A DNA stretch of 14,968 nt from Oscillospiraceae bacterium (GTDB taxonomy: Bacteria; Bacillota; Clostridia; Oscillospirales; Oscillospiraceae), in assembly GCA_017458885.1 (NCBI GenBank), contig JAFSZQ010000082.1, forward strand, positions 1-14,968, in the 5' to 3' direction. The notes under the pieces are model-generated. The model was not told the DNA's origin and did no database searches. It saw only the letters and a program-made list of their open reading frames with translations. This document shows, piece by piece, positions 1-6,967 of this stretch (its first letter is position 1; each line of letters begins with the position of its first letter). The position numbers and the translations under genes were made by a program.

Positions 1-852
1 GTGGACGCCGAGCGCATCGTGGCGGCGGGCGCGGCGGAGGGCGAAGCCGACGCGGCGCTCGCGGGCGGCGAGAAGGTGGCGATCCGCCAGAACGGGACGG
101 AGCGTTACGCCACGGGGCGCGCGGGCGAGACCGTCAGCGCGCTGCTCCGGCGCGAGGGCGTCAGCGTGGGCGCGCTGGAGCGCGTCTACGCGGAGCGCAC
201 GGACGAGGGTCTGGTGCTGGAGATCGCGTCCGACTTCACCTATTATGAGACGGTCGCCGAGGCGGCGGCCTACACCACGGTCTACCAGACGGACTACACG
301 CTCCCCAAGGGCGAGACCGCTGTGGAGCGGAAGGGCGCGGCGGGGACGCGCGACGTGACCTACGAGGTCATCTACGCCGACGGCGAGCTGGTCTCCCGTC
401 AGGCGGTCGCCGAGTACGACAGCACCGCGGTCAACGAGGTCGTCCGCACCGGCACGCTGGTGAAGGAGGCGCGCGCGGGGGATACGATCGCCTCGGTCGT
501 GACGAACGCGGACGGCAGCGGCTATTTGCTGCTCAAGTCCGGCGACTCGCTGCACTTCACCGGCTCGATGGCGGTCAAATGCACGGCGTACAGCGCCGAG
601 CAGCGCACCGTCGGCACGCGCACGGCGACGGGCACGGCGGTGCGCGTCGGCGTCGTGGCGGTAGACCGCTCGGTCATCCCGCTGGGCACGACGATGTTCG
701 TCACGACCGCCGACGGCTCGTACACCTACGGCATGGGCTACGCCGAGGACACGGGCGTGCGCGGGCAGAACGTCGATCTGTATATGAACACGATCTACGA
801 GTGCCGGCAGTTCGGGCGGCGCAGCAGCGTGGTGTACTTCCTCGACAAGTGA
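1..852 (+). CDS. G5 and 3D domain cell-wall protein (YabE/RpfB-like), 5' end probably cut off
   Basis: Likely a secreted peptidoglycan-active protein of the YabE/RpfB-like group. The first in-frame start, GTG, is base 1 of the window, and no signal peptide is visible, so the true N-terminus probably lies outside. Visible residues 24-70 resemble the DUF348 repeat found in these proteins, residues about 78-152 form a G5 domain (beta-rich, with TYEVIYADGELVSRQ), and residues about 189-283 are a 3D domain. The three aspartates that name the 3D domain are visible in VAVDRSVIPLGT (D222), AEDTG (D250) and VDLYM (D259). The 3D fold is related to the double-psi barrel of MltA-type lytic transglycosylases, so a peptidoglycan-cleaving role is likely but inferred. 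The gene ends just before a two-sided terminator and converges on the TSUP genes. Family assignment is firm; substrate is not. Confidence 0.9.
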   Translation: MDAERIVAAGAAEGEADAALAGGEKVAIRQNGTERYATGRAGETVSALLRREGVSVGALERVYAERTDEGLVLEIASDFTYYETVAEAAAYTTVYQTDYTLPKGETAVERKGAAGTRDVTYEVIYADGELVSRQAVAEYDSTAVNEVVRTGTLVKEARAGDTIASVVTNADGSGYLLLKSGDSLHFTGSMAVKCTAYSAEQRTVGTRTATGTAVRVGVVAVDRSVIPLGTTMFVTTADGSYTYGMGYAEDTGVRGQNVDLYMNTIYECRQFGRRSSVVYFLDK

Positions 853-891
853 AAAAAAGGAACGTCATGCGGTTGCATGGCGTTCCTTTTT
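852..891. terminator. Two-sided intrinsic terminator between converging genes
   Basis: The stem pairs 859-870 with 875-886 around a GGTT loop, with one T-G wobble. It is flanked by seven A on the left (852-858) and five T on the right (887-891), so it can work in both directions. The stop codon of the minus-strand TSUP gene (865-867) lies inside the stem, so the hairpin doubles as the 3' end of that gene. Confidence 0.88.
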
Positions 892-1248
892 GTCCTTTTG
901 CAGCAGCATCGACCCGCCCGCGTAGAGCAGGAACAGTCCGAAGGGCTTGCGCAGCAGCGCGGCGTCCGTCGCCGTGGACGCGAGCGCCGCGAGCAGCGCG
1001 CAGACGATACCGGATGGCACGGCGCTTTTGAGGACGCGCGCGTCGAGGTAGCCGTTTTTGCGGTGGTACCACAGCGACGCGGCGGCGGTCGGGAGGAAGT
1101 AGAGGAGGTTGATCCCCTGCGCCTCCGCCTGATCGACGCCGAGCAGCAGCGTCATGCACAACAGCAGCAGCGTCCCGCCGCCGACGCCCCACGCGGAGAG
1201 CACGCCCGTCGCCGCGCCAATGAAGAAGGGAAGCAGGTATTCCTTCAC
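865..1248 (-). CDS. Half-size TauE/SafE (TSUP) membrane protein, second of a pair
   Basis: A 127-residue membrane protein of the TauE/SafE (TSUP) transporter family, which moves small anions such as sulfite, sulfoacetate or related organosulfur compounds; the substrate here is unknown. The start is the GTG at 1248, because a GGAGGT ribosome site sits 7 bases upstream and the stop of the preceding gene overlaps it in a four-base GTGA. The glycine-rich family motif GVLSAWGVGGGTLLLL is at residues 15-30, followed by about three more hydrophobic segments, so roughly four helices in all. Full-length TSUP proteins have about 250 residues and two such halves; this is one half. It ends in a lysine-rich tail (KDKKERH). 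It probably pairs with the product of the adjacent gene. Confidence 0.85.
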   Translation of the reverse strand: MKEYLLPFFIGAATGVLSAWGVGGGTLLLLCMTLLLGVDQAEAQGINLLYFLPTAAASLWYHRKNGYLDARVLKSAVPSGIVCALLAALASTATDAALLRKPFGLFLLYAGGSMLLQKDKKERHATA

Positions 1249-1640
1249 GTCAGGTACCTCCACGCGCCGTATAGTAAAAACAGCGCGAACACGCGCCGCA
1301 GCCAGACGTTCGGCACGCCGCGGAACAGCTTGCCGCCGAGGAAGCCGCCGAGCAGCCCGCCCAGAAGGTAGGGGATCGCAGGAACAAGGGAAAGACCCGC
1401 GCGCAGAAAGTACACGGCGGCGGAGACGGCGCACACGGGCAGGATGACCGCGACGCAGGTGGCGAACGCGGTCTTCTCGTCGAGCTTCGCCCACTTGGTC
1501 AGCAGCACGAGCAGCGGGATGCCGCCGCCCCCGCCGAACAGCCCGTTCACCGTGCCCGCGAGCGCGCCCGCGACGCGGTATTTAGCGGCATCGCCGCCAA
1601 GCGGCGGCGATGCGTTGCGAGGTTCAGACGAGCTTTTCAA
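1245..1640 (-). CDS. Half-size TauE/SafE (TSUP) membrane protein, first of a pair
   Basis: A 131-residue TSUP-family membrane protein, the partner of the following gene. The motif GTVNGLFGGGGGIPLLVLL (residues 29-47) is the typical first-helix glycine signature, and GGLLGGFLGGKLFRGV (residues 94-109) begins the last conserved part. About four hydrophobic segments are present. The only usable start codon before the motif is a TTG at 1640, which overlaps the end of the DUF1540 gene by 17 bases; no strong ribosome site precedes it, so the start is uncertain and translation may be coupled to the upstream gene. Residues 10-18 are encoded by a perfect 11-bp hairpin. The stop overlaps the next start as GTGA. 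Confidence 0.82.
   Translation of the reverse strand: MKSSSEPRNASPPLGGDAAKYRVAGALAGTVNGLFGGGGGIPLLVLLTKWAKLDEKTAFATCVAVILPVCAVSAAVYFLRAGLSLVPAIPYLLGGLLGGFLGGKLFRGVPNVWLRRVFALFLLYGAWRYLT
1256..1261 (-). promoter_or_regulatory. Ribosome binding site that fixes the GTG start of the second TSUP gene
   Basis: GGAGGT on the minus strand, 7 bases before the GTG at 1248 and located inside the last codons of the upstream TSUP gene. An open frame continues upstream, but that extension is arginine-rich out-of-frame coding of the neighbour, so the GTG is the supported start. Confidence 0.8.
1588..1613. repeat. Perfect 11-bp inverted repeat at the DUF1540/TSUP junction
   Basis: Arms 1588-1598 and 1603-1613 (GCATCGCCGCC and its complement) surround a four-base loop. 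It begins 11 bases after the DUF1540 stop on the minus strand but has no T-run after it, so it is not a normal intrinsic terminator. If the TTG at 1640 is used, it lies inside the first codons of the TSUP gene and could damp its translation or protect the upstream mRNA end. Confidence 0.7.
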
Positions 1641-1815
1641 AGCTCTGGCAATCCGTGCACTGATCCATGGTCGGGTCGGACTCGTGGGTGCCGACTTGGA
1701 TGGCGTTCAGCCCGCAGTACTGCGCCTCCTGACAGTGGTGGGCGCAGTCGGTGACGCTGCAATGGATCGAGGTGTTGGGCGTGCAGGCGCTGCCGCGTTT
1801 GGTATGATCGGTCAT
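1624..1815 (-). CDS. Small cysteine-rich DUF1540 protein
   Basis: A 63-residue protein with seven cysteines (positions 11, 19, 24, 28, 34, 53, 56) spaced like the DUF1540 domain common in Clostridia and Bacilli: IHCSVTDCAHHCQ, then YCGLNAIQVG, then TMDQCTDCQSF. The family function is unknown; the cysteine pattern suggests metal binding. The start at 1815 is supported by GGAGGT about 7 bases upstream. It is the first gene of a likely three-gene unit with the two TSUP genes. Only about 92 bases separate it from TrkH, most of them holding the TrkH terminator, and I see no convincing promoter there. Confidence 0.88.
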   Translation of the reverse strand: MTDHTKRGSACTPNTSIHCSVTDCAHHCQEAQYCGLNAIQVGTHESDPTMDQCTDCQSFEKLV

Positions 1816-1874
1816 GACAGTTACCTCCGGTAAAGTTTTGGCGTTTCGCCGAAGGTAGGTTTTGCGGCAGAACG

Positions 1875-1903
1875 AAAAAAATGCGCCCGCGGGCGCATTT
1901 TTT
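1875..1903. terminator. Strong intrinsic terminator after trkH
   Basis: A near-perfect palindrome (ATGCGCCCGCGGGCGCAT, 1881-1898) is flanked by an A-run on the left and a T-run on the right. On the minus strand it lies four bases after the trkH stop codon and separates the K+ operon from the DUF1540/TSUP genes. Confidence 0.9.
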
Positions 1904-1907
1904 ACGC

Positions 1908-3344
1908 TCATTTTCTCCACACGTTCGGAAACAGCAGCACGAGCAGCGGCATGATCTCCAGCCGCCCGAGCAGCATCGTGACCGTCAGCGCGCCCTTGCT
2001 CGCTGCCGAGAGGAACGCGAAGTTGCACGTGGGCCCCACGCGCGAAAACCCGGGACCGACGTTCGAGATCGCCGTCAGCGCCGCGGTGAACGCCGTCGTG
2101 AGGTCTACCCCGTCGAGCGAGACGATCGCGGCGCACAGCAGCGTGATGGCGATATACGCGAAGAAGAACGCCGACACGGACGAGACCGTGCCCTCCGCGA
2201 CGCGCTCGCCCTCGAGCGTCAGCGCGCGCACCTCGCGGGTGTGCAGGATGCGCCGCAGCTCGCGCCTGAGCCCCTTGAACAGGATCACGAAGCGGCTGAC
2301 CTTCACGCCGCCCGCCGTCGAGCCGGCACAGCCGCCGACGAGCATCAGCAGGATCAGCACGAGCTTGGCGAACGGCGACCAGAGATCGAAGTCCGCCGTG
2401 GCGTAGCCGGTCGTGGTCATCAGCGTCACGACCTGGAACGCGGACTGTGACACGCCCTCGTAGACGCTCCTGCCCGCCTTCACGATCCGATCCGCCGCGA
2501 TCAGCGCCGTCGCGCCGAGCGTGAGCACGGCGTACCAGCGCGCCTCCTCGCTGCGCAGCGCGTCCCGCCAGCGGCGGCGCTGCACCTGAAACAGCACGCT
2601 GAAGTTGACGCCCGAGACGAACATGAAAAACACGACGATCCAGTTGATCGTCTCGGACCGGTAGAACGCGAGGCTCGTGTCGCGCACGGAGAAGCCGCCG
2701 GTCGAGATCGTCGTGAACGCGGTGGTCACGCTGTCAAAGAGCGGCATCCCCGCGACGCGGAGCGCCAGCGTCTCCGCGAGCGTCAGCGCGATGTAGATGA
2801 CGTAGAGCGACTTCGCCGTCTCGCTGGTCTTGGGGCGCAGCTTGGAGCTGATGGGGCCCGGGCTCTCGGCTTTCATCAGGTTGACGCTCCCCTCGCCGAG
2901 CGAGGGCATCAGCGCCAGCACCATGACGAGCACGCCCATGCCGCCCATCCACTGCGTCAGCGCGCGCCAGAACTGCAAGCCCCGCGGCAGCGCCGACGGC
3001 GCGGCGACGACGCTCGCGCCCGTGGTCGTGAAGCCGGAGACCGTCTCGAACAGGCTGTCCATGTAGGAGAAGCCGTACAGCGCGTAGGGCAGCGCACCCA
3101 TCAGCCCCAGCACGATCCAGCACAGCGCCGCGGCGACGAAGCCGTCACGCGTCTGGAAGCGGCGGGTCTTCGCCTTGACGCGCGTGAGCAGCAGCGACAG
3201 CGCGCCGCACACCGCGATGGACGCCGCGAACGCGCGCGCGTCCGCGCCGCGCGCGGCGAGCGCGATGGCAAAGCTCGGCGCCATGCAGACCGCCTCGATG
3301 CCGAGGATCAGCCCGACGACGCGGGCGATGACCGAACGGTTCAT
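1908..3344 (-). CDS. trkH: TrkH-type potassium uptake channel subunit
   Basis: The membrane subunit of a Trk/Ktr-type K+ uptake system. The 478-residue length is typical. All four pore loops of the SKT superfamily are visible: TTTGAS (106-111), STGGFS (214-219), TTTGYA (310-315) and SNVGPG (427-432), each with the filter glycine. The stretch GGCAGSTAGGVKV (337-349) and the C-terminal GRLEIMPLLVLL (460-471) are also hallmarks of the family. It begins 3 bases after the TrkA stop, and its ribosome site (GAGGGA) lies in the last codons of trkA, so the regulator and channel are made together. Trk systems let K+ in and are gated by the cytosolic TrkA ring. The assignment to TrkH rather than KtrB rests on the two-RCK TrkA partner. 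Confidence 0.96.
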   Translation of the reverse strand: MNRSVIARVVGLILGIEAVCMAPSFAIALAARGADARAFAASIAVCGALSLLLTRVKAKTRRFQTRDGFVAAALCWIVLGLMGALPYALYGFSYMDSLFETVSGFTTTGASVVAAPSALPRGLQFWRALTQWMGGMGVLVMVLALMPSLGEGSVNLMKAESPGPISSKLRPKTSETAKSLYVIYIALTLAETLALRVAGMPLFDSVTTAFTTISTGGFSVRDTSLAFYRSETINWIVVFFMFVSGVNFSVLFQVQRRRWRDALRSEEARWYAVLTLGATALIAADRIVKAGRSVYEGVSQSAFQVVTLMTTTGYATADFDLWSPFAKLVLILLMLVGGCAGSTAGGVKVSRFVILFKGLRRELRRILHTREVRALTLEGERVAEGTVSSVSAFFFAYIAITLLCAAIVSLDGVDLTTAFTAALTAISNVGPGFSRVGPTCNFAFLSAASKGALTVTMLLGRLEIMPLLVLLFPNVWRK

Positions 3345-3347
3345 GGC

Positions 3348-4706
3348 TTATCCCTCTAATATGTCGTTGAGGTCGCGCAGGAACAGCGAGCGCGCCACGA
3401 CGATGACGCGGTCGCCCGCGCGGATCTGCGAGCTGCCGTTCGGGATCGACACCTTGCCGTCGTGGACGATGGCGGCGACGATGATGCCGCGCTTCAGGTG
3501 CAGGTCGCGCAGCGGCGTGTCGAGGAAGTGCGTCGCGGCGAGCGCGGTGAACTCCACCGCCTCCATCGCGCCGTCGAGGATCTTGTGCAGGCTCTCCACC
3601 GCGCTGCCCTGCGAGTTCGCGAACCCGCGGACGCAGCGGGAGATGAAGTTCGCCGTGATGTCCTTCGGGCTGATGACCGTCTCCAGCCCGAGCTGGCGCA
3701 GCAGCTCCATGTAGTTCGGGCGCGACATCTTGGGCAGCACCTTTTTGACGCCCGCGTGCTGGGCGGAGAGCGCCATGAGCAGGTTCTCCTCGTCGCGCCC
3801 CGTCAGCGGCACGAAGGCGTCGCACTCGAAGATGCCCTCGGTGTCCAGCAGCTCGTGGTCGGTGCCGTCGCCCTGGATGACGGTGGCCTTCGGCAGCTTC
3901 TCCGCGAGCGTGACGCAGCGGTCGTAGTCGCGCTCGACGATGGTGAGCCGCGCGCCCGTGCTCTCCATCGCCCACGCGAGGTAGAGCGCGATGCGCCCGC
4001 CACCGAGGATGGACACGCGGCGCACCGGCGCGACGTCCCTGCCCGTGCTCTTGAGCACGCGCGTCGTCTCCTGCGGCGAGCCGATGACGTAGATCAGGTC
4101 TCCCGCGCGCGGCACGAAGCCGCCGTCCGGCACGATGACCTCGTCGCCGCGCTTCGCGGCGCAGACGAGCACGTTCCCCGGGTGGCTGCGGTTGTAGTCG
4201 GTCAGCGACACGCCGACCATCGCGCCGCCCTCCGTGAGCTGGAAGCCGATCAGCTCCACGAGCCCGCGGGCGAGGCTCTCCACGCTGAACGCGGCGGGCA
4301 CGCGCAAAATGCGCGCGATCTCCTGCGCGGCGGCGTATTCGGGGTTGATGGTGAGGTCGAGCCCGATCTCGCGGCGGAGCACCGCCGCCTCGCGGAAGTA
4401 TTCGGGGTTGCGGACGCGGGCGACCGTGCGCTTCGCGCCGAGCTTCTTCGCCATCAGGCAGCAGATGAGGTTCACCTCGTCGTTCTCCGTCACGGCGACG
4501 ACGAGGTCGGCGTCGCGCACGCCGGCTTGCAGCAGCGTGCCGACGCCCGCGCCGTTGCCGGTGACGAACATCGCGTCGATGGAGTTTTCCGCGCGCGAGA
4601 GCGCCTCCACGTTCGCGTCCACGAGCGTGAGGTCGTGATGCTCGCCCTCGAGCTGCTGGGCGATGGCGTAGCCGACCTTGCCCAGACCAACGATGAGTAT
4701 TTTCAT
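3348..4706 (-). CDS. trkA: TrkA, cytosolic regulator of the K+ channel
   Basis: A 452-residue peripheral protein that forms a nucleotide-binding gating ring under TrkH. Two RCK repeats are visible: the first Rossmann unit has GLGKVG (7-12) and an acidic residue ending strand 2 (VDAN, D30), the second starts with SILGGGRIA (232-240) and has VERD (D260). Each is followed by a TrkA_C lobe (GAMVGVSLTDYN... and the region from about residue 395 ending LRDLNDILEG). The start at 4706 has AGGAG about 8 bases upstream and overlaps the YihY stop as ATGA; a long upstream in-frame extension is not real because it reads the neighbouring genes out of frame. NAD(H) or ATP binding is expected from the family. 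Confidence 0.95.
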   Translation of the reverse strand: MKILIVGLGKVGYAIAQQLEGEHHDLTLVDANVEALSRAENSIDAMFVTGNGAGVGTLLQAGVRDADLVVAVTENDEVNLICCLMAKKLGAKRTVARVRNPEYFREAAVLRREIGLDLTINPEYAAAQEIARILRVPAAFSVESLARGLVELIGFQLTEGGAMVGVSLTDYNRSHPGNVLVCAAKRGDEVIVPDGGFVPRAGDLIYVIGSPQETTRVLKSTGRDVAPVRRVSILGGGRIALYLAWAMESTGARLTIVERDYDRCVTLAEKLPKATVIQGDGTDHELLDTEGIFECDAFVPLTGRDEENLLMALSAQHAGVKKVLPKMSRPNYMELLRQLGLETVISPKDITANFISRCVRGFANSQGSAVESLHKILDGAMEAVEFTALAATHFLDTPLRDLHLKRGIIVAAIVHDGKVSIPNGSSQIRAGDRVIVVARSLFLRDLNDILEG

Positions 4707-5554
4707 TTGGAACTCCTTTGTGCGTTTCGGGTATCCAGCAGCACACGGTTGAACTCCGCGCCCATGATGAGCGTGGTCGCGGAGAGGTAGAGCCACAGCA
4801 GCAGCACGATGATCGTGCCGATGGAGCCGTAGATGAGCGAGTAGCGCGCGGCCTGCTCGACGTAGAGCGAGAAGCCCATCGACAGCCCCACCCACATCGC
4901 GAGCGAGACGAGCACGCCCGGCCAAATGCCGCGCGTGAACTGCCGCTCGTCCAGCGCGAGCGCGTAGAGCAGCGCGATCATGGCAAAGAGCACCGCGCCG
5001 AGGGCGAGAAAGCGCAGCCGCGGCCACAGGGCGAGCACGGCGTCGTTCAGATAGACATAGTCCGAGAGGAACCGCAGCGCCCGTCCGCCCACCGACGACA
5101 CGGCGATGGAGAGGAAGATCGTCACGATCAGCAATATCGTGTAGAGCAGGACGCGGAACTGGTAGCGCACGAACTGCCTGGGCATACCGGCGTCGTACGC
5201 CTTGCGCACGGACAGGAACAGCGCGTTCACCGCGCGGTAGGGGAAGTAGATGGTGAACACGAGGCTGAACCACATCAGCGCTCGGCTCGACACGCGCGAG
5301 AGGTAGGCGACGTACTGGCGCAGCAGCTCGACCACGTCGCGCGGGATGACGCCGGCGAACTCCGTGAGCAGCGCGTCGAGGTCGAGCGCCCACACGGCGA
5401 CGAGGTTGTTCAGAAAGATGAGCAGCGGGAACAGCGCGAAGAGCAGGTAATAGGTCAGCGCGGCGCTGTCGCGCGCGACATGGTGGTCGTAGTAGCGCCG
5501 CAGCAGCAGCGCGGCGCCTCTGGCGAAGCGGTGCCGCTCCAGAAAGTCGGACAA
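4703..5554 (-). CDS. YihY/UPF0761 family inner-membrane protein
   Basis: A 283-residue membrane protein of the YihY (once called RNase BN) family, whose function is unsettled; the old RNase claim was withdrawn in favour of a different E. coli gene. About six hydrophobic segments are visible. The family marks are AALTYYLLFALFPLLIF (31-47) and the C-terminal SLIYGSIGTIIVLLLW (239-254) followed by MGAEFNRVLL (264-273). The start is a TTG at 5554 with AAGGGGG 7 bases upstream. The stop overlaps the trkA start as ATGA, so it is the first gene of the K+ operon and its translation is coupled to trkA. The context suggests a role linked to ion homeostasis, but that is inference. Confidence 0.92.
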   Translation of the reverse strand: MSDFLERHRFARGAALLLRRYYDHHVARDSAALTYYLLFALFPLLIFLNNLVAVWALDLDALLTEFAGVIPRDVVELLRQYVAYLSRVSSRALMWFSLVFTIYFPYRAVNALFLSVRKAYDAGMPRQFVRYQFRVLLYTILLIVTIFLSIAVSSVGGRALRFLSDYVYLNDAVLALWPRLRFLALGAVLFAMIALLYALALDERQFTRGIWPGVLVSLAMWVGLSMGFSLYVEQAARYSLIYGSIGTIIVLLLWLYLSATTLIMGAEFNRVLLDTRNAQRSSK

Positions 5555-5586
5555 GCGCCCGCCCCCTTCCGTGGGATGATTGTGGT

Positions 5587-5592
5587 ATTATA
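5587..5592 (-). promoter_or_regulatory. Extended -10 promoter of the yihY-trkA-trkH operon
   Basis: On the minus strand the sequence TGGTATAAT is a consensus extended -10 (TGnTATAAT), about 32 bases before the YihY start and inside an AT-rich patch that contrasts with the GC-rich surroundings. No good -35 is seen at the normal distance, which is acceptable for extended -10 promoters. Confidence 0.75.
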
Positions 5593-5631
5593 CCATATGT
5601 TAAGGAAAAATAAAGAAAAACTGTGCGCCGC

Positions 5632-6957
5632 TTACTCCGTAAACAGCTCGATGACCACGTCGTAGGGATTTTCCCGCAGGAACGTCGTAAGGCTCCCCGT
5701 GAACTCGCGCGGGTCGATGGAGTCCAGATACTCCACGCCCAGCGCGAGGAACGGCAGCACGCAGTTGTCGAACGAGTGCCCGAGCACGAGCACGCGCTTG
5801 CCGTCGCCGCGCAGCTCGTTGTGGACGCGGGTGAGCGCGTTGTCGCCGTAGAAGTACGCCGCGTAGGGGCTCTGCGCGTAGTAGTCGCGCGGCTCCACCG
5901 CGCCGTAGCGGTAGAAGACCGAGAAATCGCCCGTCTTGTCCACGTCCAGCGAGGGTATCTCAATGTGTATTTGTGTGTCAAATTTTGGATAAAATAGCGT
6001 AAAATCCTCGGGTTTCGCGCGCGTAAGCGTCACCTTTTTCCCCTGCGAGCCGAGGAACCAGTCCTCGTAGACCTCGGCGCGCCAACGGTCGGCGTCAAAG
6101 AGCGTGAGGTCGATATCGAACCCGTAGTCCGCGTTGAGCGTTTCCGCGATCACGCCCGCCGCCCAGCGTCCCGTCTCCGGCAGCCAGTGGTGGTCGGTCT
6201 GGTAGAAGCTCTTGTGGTGGTCCATCCCCGCCTCGTGCAGGGTTTCACGCAGGTCGATGGTATCGACATCCGCCTCTCGCAATGCCGCTTGCAGGCGGTC
6301 GGCGTTCTGGTTGTAGAAGTCCATCACGCCGGAGATGCCCGTATCGTAGCGGCAGGTATCGTTCGGCGTCGTGACGTAGAGGTGCGCCATGCCGAGCGAG
6401 GCGCAGTAGTCGCGCAAGTCCGCGATCTCCGCCGCGCGCGCTTCGCGATCCTGCCGCGCGACGCAGGTGATGAAGTAGTTGTCCTCCGCCATGATGACGG
6501 GGTTGTAGCTCTCCACGCCCGCGATCTCCCAGCCGAGGATCGCGTCATAGCGGTTCGCCGCCTCGACCATCGTGCGGTAGCCGGGCGCGTAGTCGGTGGC
6601 GTAGTCGGTGACGCGCTGCTCCAGCGCGTCCGCGCGCTCCTCGTAGGGGCGCGTGCGCTCCTGCAAGTCCTCGACCCACGCCGCGAAGCGGGCGAGCGCG
6701 GTGTCGGGCGCGGCCTCCGCCTCCGCCTCCGGCGGGTAGAGCGCCGCCCAGTCCACGCGCGTCGACCACACGATGCCGTCCGCGTCGCGCAGCGCCTCGC
6801 GCTCCTCGGCGGTCAGCTCCCGCGCGGGGGCGGCGTCAAGCTCCGGCGGCGTCTCGGGGCGGTAGGTCAGCATCCGCCAGCCGACGCCGAACAGCATCAG
6901 CGTCAGACCCGCGACCGCCGCCAGCGCGGCAAGCTCGTAAATGCTCCTGCGGGGCAT
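5632..6957 (-). CDS. DHHW family (AlgX/AlgJ-like) SGNH-type protein, polymer O-acylation partner
   Basis: A 441-residue protein with one N-terminal membrane anchor (residues about 8-30) and an outside-facing domain. It carries the family mark TDHHW (254-258) and a late nucleophile region VLVLGHSFDN (389-398), where S395 would be the catalytic serine of an SGNH-like fold. In AlgX/AlgJ and related proteins these residues transfer acetyl groups to an exported polysaccharide. The residues before the DHHW block include a predicted coiled or charged region (about 90-135). It starts 10 bases after the MBOAT stop with AGGAGG in the gap, so the two are one operon. The polymer modified is unknown. No clear terminator follows; a T-rich stretch (5605-5630 read on the minus strand) may serve. 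Confidence 0.88.
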   Translation of the reverse strand: MPRRSIYELAALAAVAGLTLMLFGVGWRMLTYRPETPPELDAAPARELTAEEREALRDADGIVWSTRVDWAALYPPEAEAEAAPDTALARFAAWVEDLQERTRPYEERADALEQRVTDYATDYAPGYRTMVEAANRYDAILGWEIAGVESYNPVIMAEDNYFITCVARQDREARAAEIADLRDYCASLGMAHLYVTTPNDTCRYDTGISGVMDFYNQNADRLQAALREADVDTIDLRETLHEAGMDHHKSFYQTDHHWLPETGRWAAGVIAETLNADYGFDIDLTLFDADRWRAEVYEDWFLGSQGKKVTLTRAKPEDFTLFYPKFDTQIHIEIPSLDVDKTGDFSVFYRYGAVEPRDYYAQSPYAAYFYGDNALTRVHNELRGDGKRVLVLGHSFDNCVLPFLALGVEYLDSIDPREFTGSLTTFLRENPYDVVIELFTE

Positions 6958-6967
6958 GGCGTCCTCC

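Noticed and set aside
865-1640. A single TSUP gene broken by a frameshift
   Set aside because: The second half has its own GTG start, a good ribosome site and a clean GTGA overlap, and each half carries its own glycine-rich motif. Two separate genes is the simpler reading.
3145-4746. 533-residue minus-strand open frame over trkA
   Set aside because: Arginine/histidine-rich shadow of trkA with no recognisable domain.
4707-5981. Long in-frame extension upstream of trkA
   Set aside because: It runs through yihY and the DHHW gene in another frame. The ribosome site and the ATGA overlap at 4706 fix the trkA start.
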